A stretch of 8,156 bases of DNA from Candidatus Pelagibacterales bacterium (GCA_002732015.1 PCCU01000003.1:18820-26975), one strand, 5' to 3'; counted from the stretch's first letter, positions 1-6,945 are shown. The notes: a model not told the origin generated them from the sequence alone. Translations and numbers: made by a program.

Positions 1-203
1 TTTATTCAAAAAAAATTAATACAATAGTTTTTGATTTAGTGTATAAATATAATGGTAGTTTTTCTGCTGAACATGGAATAGGAAAAATGAAAATAAAAGA
101 ACTAAAAAAATATTCTTCACCTGAAGAGTTATTAGTTAAAACTCAAATAAAAAAATTATTTGATCCTAATGGAATAATGAACCCAGGAAAGGTAGTAGAA
201 TAA
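1..203 (+). CDS. FAD-linked D-2-hydroxyacid dehydrogenase, C-terminal end (5' truncated by window)
   Basis: Only the last 66 codons are visible, in the frame starting at base 3 and ending with TAA at 201-203. The peptide contains SAEHGIG followed about 35 residues later by DPNGIMNPGKV, the C-terminal signature of FAD-binding oxidases of the VAO/PCMH fold (FAD-oxidase_C domain), which includes D-2-hydroxyglutarate, D-lactate and glycolate (GlcD) dehydrogenases. In the D-2-hydroxyglutarate enzymes the Glu-His pair of this motif helps bind a divalent metal and the substrate carboxylate. These enzymes oxidise a D-2-hydroxyacid to a 2-oxoacid, usually passing electrons to a quinone or an electron-transfer flavoprotein. 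The stop lies one base before the next start, so the two genes are almost certainly co-transcribed. The N-terminal FAD-binding half is outside the window, so the substrate cannot be assigned. The family call is firm; the specific enzyme is not. Confidence 0.85.
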   Translation, partial: YSKKINTIVFDLVYKYNGSFSAEHGIGKMKIKELKKYSSPEELLVKTQIKKLFDPNGIMNPGKVVE

Positions 204-204
204 T

Positions 205-1983
205 ATGAGTGCTTATAATGCTCCTGTAGAAGATATGTTCTTTGCCCTAACAAAATTAGCTAACATAGATAATATTTCTAAACTCTCTAATAACACTGAT
301 ATTTCTTCTGACAGCGTAAAATTGTTAATAGAAGAAGCTGGAAAATTTGCTAAAGAGAAACTAGATAGCATTAATTCAGAAGGAGATGATAAGGGAATCA
401 AGCTCGAAAATGGACTAGTTAGAATGCCAAATAGTTTTATATCTTCTTACAAAAGTTTTATAGAAAGCGGGTGGTTTTCAATAGCAGGAAAAAAACAATT
501 TGGTGGCCAAGATTTTCCATGGTCAGTTTTAGTCTGTATAAATGAGATATGGGAGTCAGCAAATATGAGTTTTGCTGTAAATAATATGCTTACACAAGGA
601 GCGATAGAACTCATTCAAGAACATGGAAATGAGTCACAAAAAAACTTATACTTGCCAAATTTAATTTCAGGAAAATATAGTGGTACGATGAATTTAACAG
701 AACCTCATGCAGGATCTGATTTATCAGATTTAAAAACTAAAGCTACTATAAAAAATGATAAATATACAATAAAAGGAACAAAAATATATATAACTCATGG
801 AGATCAGGATATGAGTGAAAATATTATTCACATGGTTTTAGCTAGATTGCCTGATGCCCCTGAAGGAAATCGCGGTATTTCTCTTTTTTTAGTACCTAAA
901 TATTATGATGATGAAAATGGAAATAAGATCAAGAATGATATTAAAGTAGTTTCAATCGAACACAAACTGGGTCATAACGCAAGCCCTACATGTGTGTTGA
1001 GCTTTGGAGAAAATAATGAATGTATTGGAGAACTAATTGGAGAACCTAACTGTGGTTTAAAAGCAATGTTTACCATGATGAATAACGCTAGACTTAATGT
1101 AGGAGTTCAGGGTGTTGCAATATCAGAAAGGTCATATCAAAGAGCATTGTCTTTTGCAAGAGATAGAAAACAAGGTTTTTCATTTAAAAAAGGAAAAAAA
1201 GAAAGAGTAAATATAATAGAACATCCAGATGTAAAAAGAATGTTATTAGAAATGAAATCTCAGATAGAGGCCATGAGAGGGCTAACAGTATTTACTGCAG
1301 AAACTATTGATTATTCAAATAAACTATCAAATACGGAAGAAGGAGTAGAATATTTAAACCTGTCTAGCCTTCTAACACCAATAGTAAAGGCTTGGTGCAC
1401 GGACCAATCCGTTTTTATTACATCATTGGGTATCCAAGTCCATGGTGGAATGGGCTTTATAGAAGATACTGGTGCCGCACAGTACTTTAGAGACTCTAGA
1501 ATATTGCCTATTTATGAGGGTACAAATGGCATTCAAGCTTTAGATCTTTTAAAAAGAAAGCTATCACTTGACGGCGGTAAAACATTTAAAAAACTTTTGG
1601 AGAAAATGAAAAAAACTGCTTTTGATTGCAAAAATGCTAATTTGAAAGAACTTTCAACAATGGGAGGGTTATTAGAAGAGTCTATTACTTCTTTAGAAAG
1701 TAGTGCTTCTTGGTTAACAGAAGAACTGAATAAAAACCCTGATAATTCTGCAGCGGGCGCTACACCATTTTTGAATATGTTTGGTTGGATACTAGGTGGA
1801 TGGGTAATGTGCAAAGCATCTTTAACCATAGAAAAAAATAGTTTAAATAAAGAACTTGGAAATCAGTTTTGCAATGAAAAAATAAATACCTCACTGTTTT
1901 TTTGTACAACTTACTTACCAACTGCATCCGCGCTAATGAGTACAATAAAACATTCTCATAAAAGCCTGAGCGTAATTTGTTAA
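205..1983 (+). CDS. Long-form acyl-CoA dehydrogenase, DmdC-like (592 aa)
   Basis: A flavoprotein expected to introduce an alpha,beta double bond into an acyl-CoA in the cytoplasm and pass electrons to electron-transfer flavoprotein. The domain order is an N-terminal helical domain (about 40-155), a middle beta domain with the flavin-site motif MNLTEPHAGSDLS at 162-174, a C-terminal helical domain with GGMGFIEDTGAAQYFRD (414-430) and IYEGTNGIQALDL (436-448), then an extra C-terminal domain (about 460-592). E438 in YEGT is the expected catalytic base. The 592-aa length and the extra domain match the subfamily of DmdC (3-methylmercaptopropionyl-CoA dehydrogenase of DMSP demethylation) and its fatty-acyl-CoA paralogues, and separate it from the usual 380-aa enzymes. 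The ATG at 205 follows an AGGAAAGG-like site at 185-192 and lies one base after the upstream stop. The family is secure. DmdC activity itself is unproven, because many paralogues share this architecture. The 3' end is two bases from the stop of the convergent hydratase gene. Confidence 0.93.
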   Translation: MSAYNAPVEDMFFALTKLANIDNISKLSNNTDISSDSVKLLIEEAGKFAKEKLDSINSEGDDKGIKLENGLVRMPNSFISSYKSFIESGWFSIAGKKQFGGQDFPWSVLVCINEIWESANMSFAVNNMLTQGAIELIQEHGNESQKNLYLPNLISGKYSGTMNLTEPHAGSDLSDLKTKATIKNDKYTIKGTKIYITHGDQDMSENIIHMVLARLPDAPEGNRGISLFLVPKYYDDENGNKIKNDIKVVSIEHKLGHNASPTCVLSFGENNECIGELIGEPNCGLKAMFTMMNNARLNVGVQGVAISERSYQRALSFARDRKQGFSFKKGKKERVNIIEHPDVKRMLLEMKSQIEAMRGLTVFTAETIDYSNKLSNTEEGVEYLNLSSLLTPIVKAWCTDQSVFITSLGIQVHGGMGFIEDTGAAQYFRDSRILPIYEGTNGIQALDLLKRKLSLDGGKTFKKLLEKMKKTAFDCKNANLKELSTMGGLLEESITSLESSASWLTEELNKNPDNSAAGATPFLNMFGWILGGWVMCKASLTIEKNSLNKELGNQFCNEKINTSLFFCTTYLPTASALMSTIKHSHKSLSVIC

Positions 1984-1985
1984 TT

Positions 1986-2837
1986 CTACCTGATTAAATA
2001 AGTTGCAACAAATTTAATTTCTTTTGACTTTAGGCAACTTATAATAGCCTTAAACTCCTTTTTATTTTTAATATTTTGAGAGATTTTTAAATTTATTTTT
2101 TCATTCACTAAAACTGGTTTTAACATATTAAATTTAAATGTAGTTAACTTATACCTTATATTTTTTCTAAACTCATCTAATGAAAAAGTTGCTAATAACG
2201 GTCCATGCACTAAAAGATCTGTATAACCTTCTTCTCTAGCATAATTTAAATCATAATGTATTCTGTGTGAGTTATATGTAATAGCAGAGTATTTAAATAA
2301 CATAATATTATTAAATGAGAAGTTTTTTTTATATAATAATAAATTCTCTTTATCTTTAGCTAACAAAATTTTTTTTTTTGATTTAAAATCTTGATTAATA
2401 AATACTAAACTCTGATTCTCTTCTAATACTACTTTACTCATTACTTTGTATATATGATTAATGATAACAAAATACATAATTTTGTTTTCTTTACTTTTAT
2501 TTTCTATTTTTTTTATCTGGCTAACTTTTGTAGCTTTATCATTAAAAAGTATCTCTTTTTTAAATTTAATCTCAGAACCCGCGAACATTCTTTTACAGCC
2601 TTTGAATGAAGGAATAAAGTCTCCTCTTTTTTTGTGTCCATCAGACCCTATTTCATTAACAGGAAAATTATCAGAAAAATATAACCAATGCCATCCATAG
2701 GGTAATATTTTATTTTTAATAGGCTTTGATTTAGAGATATAAGTATCGAAAAGATTTTTATACATTTCGGCCTCTTTAATATTAAATATATCTTTTATAA
2801 TTATTTTTTTTTTTAAATAATTGGAAAAATTTTGCAT
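1986..2837 (-). CDS. MaoC/HTD2-like acyl-CoA hydratase (mesaconyl-C4/itaconyl-CoA hydratase type, 283 aa)
   Basis: Predicted double hot-dog enzyme that adds or removes water across the double bond of an enoyl-CoA. The N-terminal half has LPYGWHWLYF (45-54), GHKKRGDFIPS (67-77) and KRMFAGSEI (82-90), which match the FAS1-like dehydratase domain of the HTD2 and mesaconyl-C4-CoA hydratase family. The C-terminal half has the hydratase-2 motif YSAITYNSHRIHYD (183-196) followed by LLVHGPLLATF. Aligned with the R-hydratase D-x-N-P-x-H site, the positions read N189 and H194, a form I recall as usual in this subfamily. The frame stays open upstream to a TTG at 2879, but I choose the ATG at 2837. It begins one base after the CoA-transferase stop, whereas the TTG would overlap that gene by 41 bases and only add a lysine-rich tail. 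The ribosome binding site is weak (AAGAAG), so translation may depend on coupling. This is the last gene of the three-gene operon. The protein is very lysine-rich, and the substrate is inferred only. Confidence 0.85.
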   Translation of the reverse strand: MQNFSNYLKKKIIIKDIFNIKEAEMYKNLFDTYISKSKPIKNKILPYGWHWLYFSDNFPVNEIGSDGHKKRGDFIPSFKGCKRMFAGSEIKFKKEILFNDKATKVSQIKKIENKSKENKIMYFVIINHIYKVMSKVVLEENQSLVFINQDFKSKKKILLAKDKENLLLYKKNFSFNNIMLFKYSAITYNSHRIHYDLNYAREEGYTDLLVHGPLLATFSLDEFRKNIRYKLTTFKFNMLKPVLVNEKINLKISQNIKNKKEFKAIISCLKSKEIKFVATYLIR

Positions 2838-2838
2838 G

Positions 2839-3954
2839 TTAATTAAATTCTTCTTTAATTTTTTTTGTATGTTCTCCAAGAGAAGGTATTTTTTTATAAT
2901 ATTTTTGATTCTTAATTCTTACAGGAGGTATAAATTTTATTTTACCTTTATCTGTAGTCAAGTATGCAGTTTTTAGTTCAGAATGTTTTGCTAAATCCTT
3001 TATATTATTTAAAAATCCGTATGCAATATTACTTTTCTTTAAAAAGTAAGTTACTTTTTTTGCTGTTAATAATTTGAAAGCCCTAGAAATAATATCATTT
3101 AAATTTGTTTTATATTTTAATCTTTTTGAGGGATTGATAAATTTCTTTTTTAACTGTTCTGGTAGCTTAAGAATATTTTTTTCAAAAGAGTTCCATTCTC
3201 TTTCATTTTGTATAGAGAATAAAATATTAATCTTATCTTTAGTCGAAAAACAACCATAGGGTACTATTGAAGGATGTGCTAACCCTACTCTCTTTGGAGC
3301 TGTTTTAGTGTAAGTATATTGGAGGTAAGGAACATTCATCCATTCACTTAGACTATCAAATAATGATATTTTAATTGAAGAACCTGAGCCAGTTCTACCT
3401 CTTTTAATTAGCGCCTCTAATATCAATGTATATGCATTTAATCCACATGCTATGTCACAAACTGATACGCCAACTCTTCCTGGATGCTTTTCATCACCAG
3501 TTAAACTGCATAAACCCGTTTCAGCCTGTATTAAGAGATCATATGCCTTTGTTTTAGAATAAGACCCTAAACTACCATAACCAGAAATATCACATGTTAT
3601 TAGTTTGCTATTTTTTTTTCTTAAAGATTTGCTATCTAATCCATATTTATCTAATGTTCCTGGTAATAAATTCTGAATAAATATATCTGACTTTAAAATC
3701 AGCTTTTTAAGAAATTCTTGATCTTGAGAATCTTTTATATTAGCTATAAAACTTTCTTTTCCTCTATTTAACCATACAAAGTAGGTGCTATCTCCTTTAA
3801 CAAAATTGTCATAATATCTTGCAAAATCTCCTTCACTTCTTTCTACTTTAATAACTCTTGCTCCTGCATCAGCCAATTTAACACTGCAATATGGTGCTGC
3901 TACTGCCTGCTCTATGGAAACCACAAGTTTTCCTTCTAATAATTTATTTTTCAA
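2839..3954 (-). CDS. Class III CoA-transferase, CaiB/BaiF family (371 aa)
   Basis: Predicted to move CoA between an acyl-CoA donor and a free carboxylic acid through an aspartyl-CoA anhydride intermediate. The N-terminal Rossmann segment (LEGKLVVSIEQAVAAPYCS, then DAGARVIKVER with GDFAR after it) and the linker GRTGSGSSIKISLFD (186-200) are family hallmarks. D167 in VSVCDIACGLNAY sits where the catalytic Asp of formyl-CoA transferase (Asp169) lies. The later block AHPSIVPYGCFS with QNEREW, and the terminal PSLGEHT, resemble transferases of mesaconate, citramalate or itaconate clusters. At 371 aa it is slightly shorter than the usual 390-410, with no sign of a break. The start is a TTG at 3954-3952. 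No ATG exists before residue 206, a later start would remove the first beta strand, and a good GAGGT site sits five bases upstream. The TTG overlaps the TGA stop of the upstream acyl-CoA dehydrogenase (TTGA), implying translational coupling. The donor and acceptor acids cannot be read from the sequence. Confidence 0.9.
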   Translation of the reverse strand: MKNKLLEGKLVVSIEQAVAAPYCSVKLADAGARVIKVERSEGDFARYYDNFVKGDSTYFVWLNRGKESFIANIKDSQDQEFLKKLILKSDIFIQNLLPGTLDKYGLDSKSLRKKNSKLITCDISGYGSLGSYSKTKAYDLLIQAETGLCSLTGDEKHPGRVGVSVCDIACGLNAYTLILEALIKRGRTGSGSSIKISLFDSLSEWMNVPYLQYTYTKTAPKRVGLAHPSIVPYGCFSTKDKINILFSIQNEREWNSFEKNILKLPEQLKKKFINPSKRLKYKTNLNDIISRAFKLLTAKKVTYFLKKSNIAYGFLNNIKDLAKHSELKTAYLTTDKGKIKFIPPVRIKNQKYYKKIPSLGEHTKKIKEEFN

Positions 3955-5108
3955 TATGACCTCGGCATCCCTAAAACTTTATGTGAAATGAAAGCAAGAA
4001 TCATATTAGTTGAAACTGGAGCTATTCTGTAAAGTCTTGTTTCTCTAAATTTTCTTTCAATGTTGTATTCTTCCGAAAAAGCAAATCCACCAAAAGTTTG
4101 CATTGCTACGTCGGCTGCCTGCCAAGACGCATCTGCAGATAATAATTTAGCCAAATTTGATTCCTCTCCACACTTTTTATTACTATCAAATAAAGAGCAA
4201 GCTTCTTTAACCATTAATTCTGCTGCCCTAGTATTTGCGTATGCATTTGCTATGGGAAATTGTATAGATTGATTTCTACCAATTGGCCTTCCAAATACTT
4301 TTCTATCATTTGCATAACTTTTAGACTTTTCTATAAAATACTTTGCATCTCCTATACATTCAGAAGCAATTAATATTCTTTCCGCATTCATTCCATCTAA
4401 AATATATTTAAAACCAGAACCTAATGATCCAACTAAACAATCTTCATCAACTTCTAGATTATCAAAAAATATTTCCGTAGATGAGTGATTTATCATTGTT
4501 CTTATTGGTTTAATTATAATACTTTTATTTAGATGTGGTCGCATATCTATTAAAAAAAGTGATAAATTTTTCTGTTGTTCTTCAGAATCACTAGTCTTAG
4601 TTAACAATAGTATCAAATCAGAGTGCTCAGCTCTGCTAGTCCATACTTTTTGACCATTAATTAAAAATTTATTTCCTAATTTTTTAGCTCTTGTCTTTAT
4701 TGAAAGCGTATCTGATCCACTGCTAGGCTCAGTTACACCAAAAGCTTGTAATCTTATTTTCCCACTTGCTATATCTGGAAGATATTTTTGTTTAAGTTTC
4801 TCACTGCCATGCTTTAAAAGTGACCCCATTATATACATTTGAGCGTGACATGCCGCTCCGTTTGCTCCACACCTATGAATTTCCTCTAAAATTACAGATG
4901 CCGCCCTTAAAGGTAAGCCTGCTCCTCCATATTGTTCAGGTATAAGGATACTTAAATAACCAGATTTTGTTAAAGTATTCACAAAATTAGTTGGATAAGC
5001 CCTTTTTTGATCTAAAGTTTTCCAATATGACTCTGGAAATTTTTTACAAATAGTCTCTATTCCCCTTTTTATATCAAGCCATTCGCCATTTGTACTATTA
5101 TTATTCAT
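3951..5108 (-). CDS. Acyl-CoA dehydrogenase lacking the C-terminal YEGT glutamate (385 aa)
   Basis: A standard-length flavin acyl-CoA dehydrogenase and the first gene of the minus-strand operon. The N-terminal domain includes LIPEQYGGAGL (55-65). The middle domain has QAFGVTEPSSGSDT (121-134) and GQKVWTSRAEHSD (152-164), which form the flavin and substrate pocket. The C-terminal helical domain has AYANDRKVFGRPIGRNQSIQF (last F at 284) and QTFGGFAFSEEYNIERKFRETR (from Q337). Where most relatives have the catalytic Glu in YEGT, this protein reads RIAPVSTNMIL (361-371) with no Glu. E243 in GMNAERILIA lies at the position of the catalytic Glu of isovaleryl-CoA and long-chain acyl-CoA dehydrogenases and is the likely base. 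The C-terminus LGMPRSY matches a subfamily often found with CoA-transferases and MaoC hydratases. The ATG at 5108 has only a weak ribosome binding site. Its stop overlaps the start of the CoA-transferase by four bases. The substrate is probably a short or branched acyl-CoA, by inference from its neighbours. Confidence 0.92.
   Translation of the reverse strand: MNNNSTNGEWLDIKRGIETICKKFPESYWKTLDQKRAYPTNFVNTLTKSGYLSILIPEQYGGAGLPLRAASVILEEIHRCGANGAACHAQMYIMGSLLKHGSEKLKQKYLPDIASGKIRLQAFGVTEPSSGSDTLSIKTRAKKLGNKFLINGQKVWTSRAEHSDLILLLTKTSDSEEQQKNLSLFLIDMRPHLNKSIIIKPIRTMINHSSTEIFFDNLEVDEDCLVGSLGSGFKYILDGMNAERILIASECIGDAKYFIEKSKSYANDRKVFGRPIGRNQSIQFPIANAYANTRAAELMVKEACSLFDSNKKCGEESNLAKLLSADASWQAADVAMQTFGGFAFSEEYNIERKFRETRLYRIAPVSTNMILAFISHKVLGMPRSY
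3959..3963 (-). promoter_or_regulatory. Shine-Dalgarno GAGGT that fixes the TTG start of the CoA-transferase
   Basis: On the minus strand the sequence reads GAGGTCATATTG, a good ribosome binding core five to six bases before the TTG at 3954. It lies inside the last codons of the upstream acyl-CoA dehydrogenase. It supports initiation at the TTG rather than at a downstream GTG (codon 11), which would cut off the first beta strand of the transferase. Confidence 0.75.
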
Positions 5109-5185
5109 ACTTGAAATATTATCTTAAAAAAAAAAAATTATCAAAAACATTGAACTTATTATGTACAGTCGTATATAATAAGAAT
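5109..5185. promoter_or_regulatory. Divergent intergenic promoter region
   Basis: The only gap of appreciable size in the window, 77 bases, separating the minus-strand acyl-CoA dehydrogenase operon from moaA. It is nearly all A/T and includes a run of twelve A at 5126-5137. It must hold the promoters of both divergent units. A good candidate for moaA is listed separately. For the minus strand the best candidate is TTGATA (5144-5139) and GATAAT (5123-5118) separated by 15 bases, shorter than the 17-base optimum and therefore weaker evidence. No clear inverted repeat or operator is visible. Confidence 0.6.
5150..5179 (+). promoter_or_regulatory. Sigma-70-type promoter of moaA, TTGAAC-N18-TATAAT
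   Basis: A -35 like box TTGAAC (5150-5155, four of six consensus bases) is followed after 18 bases by a perfect TATAAT at 5174-5179. Transcription would be expected to begin about seven bases after the -10 box, at or next to 5186. That is the A of the moaA ATG, so the message may have no 5' leader. The background is very A/T-rich and chance TATAAT matches are frequent, but the spacing and the location in the only divergent gap favour it. Confidence 0.6.
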
Positions 5186-6175
5186 ATGTTAATAGATCCT
5201 TTTAAAAGACCTGTAAGCTACTTACGTGTATCAGTAACTGATAGATGTGACTTCAGGTGTGAGTACTGTATGGCAGAAAATATGACTTTTCTTCCAAAAA
5301 AAGATCTACTATCCTTAATAGAATTAGAAAGAATTTGTGTTAGTTTCATTAAGTTAGGAACTACTAAAATTAGAATTACTGGAGGTGAGCCTTTAGTAAG
5401 AAAGAATGTTATGAGTTTGTTTGAAAATTTAGGAGGATATTTAAAAAATGGTTCTCTCAAAGAGCTCACATTAACTACAAACGGTTCTCAACTAGAAAAG
5501 CATGCACAAGATTTATTTAACTGCGGCGTAAAAAGAATTAATGTTTCAATAGATACATTGAAGCCAGATTTATTTGGTAAATTAACTAGACGTGGAAACC
5601 TTGAAAAGGTTCTAAAAGGAATTTATAAAGCTAAAGAAGTAGGTCTAAAAATTAAAATTAATACTGTAGCTTTAAAGGAAACAAATGAACACGAAATTAT
5701 TGATATCCTAAAATGGGCTCATTATCATAATTTTGATATGACAGTAATTGAAACTATGCCGCTAGGCGATATTGATTACGACAGAACTGATCAATTTTTA
5801 CCTTTATCTAAAGTAAAAGAAAGTTTAGAAAAATATTACACATTAGAAAAAAGTAAGCATTATACGGGCGGTCCTTCAAGATATTATGACGTCAAAGAAA
5901 CAAAAAACAGAGTTGGATTTATAACGCCTCTTACTCATAATTTTTGTGAGTTATGCAATAGAGTAAGACTCACTTGCACTGGAAAACTTTACATGTGTTT
6001 AGGTCAAGACGACTCTGCAGACTTTGTAAGTGCAGCTCGATCTGAAAATTGGGAAGTGGAATTAAAAAATTCAATATTGGAAGCCATTTCCAGAAAACCT
6101 AAAGGACATGATTTTGTAATCAGAAGAAAGCAGTCTCCTTCTGTAAAAAGGCATATGAGTGTAACTGGCGGATAG
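5186..6175 (+). CDS. moaA: GTP 3',8-cyclase, radical SAM enzyme of molybdenum cofactor synthesis (329 aa)
   Basis: MoaA carries out the first step of molybdopterin synthesis: it converts GTP to 3',8-cyclo-7,8-dihydro-GTP, which MoaC turns into cyclic pyranopterin monophosphate. The radical SAM cluster motif C21-x3-C25-x2-C28 lies in VTDRCDFRCEYC, followed by GGEPL (76-80) for SAM binding. The second, substrate-binding cluster is C254-x2-C257-x13-C271, in HNFCELCNRVRLTC onward. The protein ends in the GG pair required in this family. All diagnostic residues are present and the length is normal. The open frame extends upstream to 5090, but the family begins with residues like those after the ATG at 5186. 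The longer version would run into the divergent gene and add a low-complexity lysine/tyrosine tail. There is no strong ribosome binding site, consistent with a leaderless message. No other moa or moe gene is nearby, which is unusual. The nadK start is two bases past its stop. Confidence 0.96.
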   Translation: MLIDPFKRPVSYLRVSVTDRCDFRCEYCMAENMTFLPKKDLLSLIELERICVSFIKLGTTKIRITGGEPLVRKNVMSLFENLGGYLKNGSLKELTLTTNGSQLEKHAQDLFNCGVKRINVSIDTLKPDLFGKLTRRGNLEKVLKGIYKAKEVGLKIKINTVALKETNEHEIIDILKWAHYHNFDMTVIETMPLGDIDYDRTDQFLPLSKVKESLEKYYTLEKSKHYTGGPSRYYDVKETKNRVGFITPLTHNFCELCNRVRLTCTGKLYMCLGQDDSADFVSAARSENWEVELKNSILEAISRKPKGHDFVIRRKQSPSVKRHMSVTGG

Positions 6176-6177
6176 TT

Positions 6178-6945
6178 ATGAAAAATATTAAGCCTTTTTT
6201 TTTTGCTGCTAAAAATAATAAAGCTCAAAAAGCTATTAGCTTGTTAAAAAAAAAGTATATTAGCTACTCGCTTAAAAATTGTAATGTAATAGTTGTATTA
6301 GGCGGTGATGGAAGCATATTATCACTTATTAATGACAAAGAATACTTCAAAAAAAAGATTTATGGTATGAATAGAGGAACAGTAGGATTTTTATTAAATA
6401 ACTTCAACGAAAATAATTTATTAGAAAGGATAAAAACTTCTAAAGAGTTTAAACTCAATCCAGTATCAATGACTGTTACAGATATACATAATAAAAAACA
6501 TAAAGCTTTATCTTTAAATGAGGTTTCCTTATTAAGACAAAATAGATTTGCTGCAAACGTTCAAGTTAATATTAATAATAAAGTAAAAATAAAGAAATTA
6601 ATTTGTGATGGTATATTAGTTTCAACTCCTGCTGGTAGTACCGCTTATAATTTATCTGCACATGGTCCAATTTTGCCATTAAATTCTTCATTGCTTGCAC
6701 TCACCCCTATTTGTTCATTTAGACCAAGAAGATGGAAAGGAGCTTTAGTTGATGAAAGAAGTAAGATTTCTTTAAAAGTTATTGATCCTATTAATAGACC
6801 AGTCAGTGCTACTGCAGGACAAGTTGAAATTAGGAATGTTAAGAATGTAGAAGTTTCCTGTAATTTTAATATTTCTTTAAAACTTTTGTTTGATAAAAAT
6901 CATAACCTTGAAGAAAAAATATTTAATGAACAATTTATTTTATAG
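6178..6945 (+). CDS. nadK: NAD kinase (255 aa)
   Basis: Phosphorylates NAD+ at the 2' position of the adenosine ribose to give NADP+, using ATP or polyphosphate; cytoplasmic and normally essential. The GGDGS motif at 42-46 (catalytic Asp44) begins the active site. It is followed by GMNRGTVGFLLN (63-74), the NE pair at 114-115 in SLNEVSLLR, CDGILVSTPAGSTAYNLS (143-160) and the glycine-rich AHGPILP. The segment ICSFRPRRWKGALV (178-191) is typical of alphaproteobacterial NAD kinases, as is the short 255-aa length compared with about 290 in gammaproteobacteria. The ATG at 6178 starts two bases after the moaA stop, with a weak GGCGGA site in the end of moaA. The 3' end overlaps the ribosome binding site of the following dehydrogenase. 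It shares a transcription unit with moaA, although no direct functional link is known. Confidence 0.96.
   Translation: MKNIKPFFFAAKNNKAQKAISLLKKKYISYSLKNCNVIVVLGGDGSILSLINDKEYFKKKIYGMNRGTVGFLLNNFNENNLLERIKTSKEFKLNPVSMTVTDIHNKKHKALSLNEVSLLRQNRFAANVQVNINNKVKIKKLICDGILVSTPAGSTAYNLSAHGPILPLNSSLLALTPICSFRPRRWKGALVDERSKISLKVIDPINRPVSATAGQVEIRNVKNVEVSCNFNISLKLLFDKNHNLEEKIFNEQFIL

Noticed and set aside
1533..1945. Open frames on the minus strand inside the 592-aa acyl-CoA dehydrogenase gene
   Set aside because: They are antisense shadows of a gene with full family conservation. They show no recognisable domain and no ribosome sites.
2461..2700. Hydrophobic open frame on the plus strand (79 codons) that looks like a small membrane protein
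   Set aside because: It is antisense to the hydratase gene. The hydrophobic stretch is what the complement of lysine/asparagine-rich A-rich codons produces, and there is no sign of a ribosome site.
2838..2879. A longer hydratase beginning at an in-frame TTG at 2879
   Set aside because: It would overlap the CoA-transferase by 41 bases, adds only a lysine-rich tail without family similarity, and has no good ribosome site. The ATG at 2837 follows the upstream stop by one base.
5126..5137. Run of twelve A in the divergent gap, considered as a phase-variable tract or terminator tail
   Set aside because: Long A/T runs are common in this base composition. The tract is outside coding sequence, there is no hairpin beside it, and it fits as promoter spacer DNA.
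5090..5185. A longer moaA start at 5090
   Set aside because: It would overlap the start of the divergent gene, cover both promoters and add a Tyr/Lys-rich segment not found in MoaA proteins. The family N-terminus fits the ATG at 5186.
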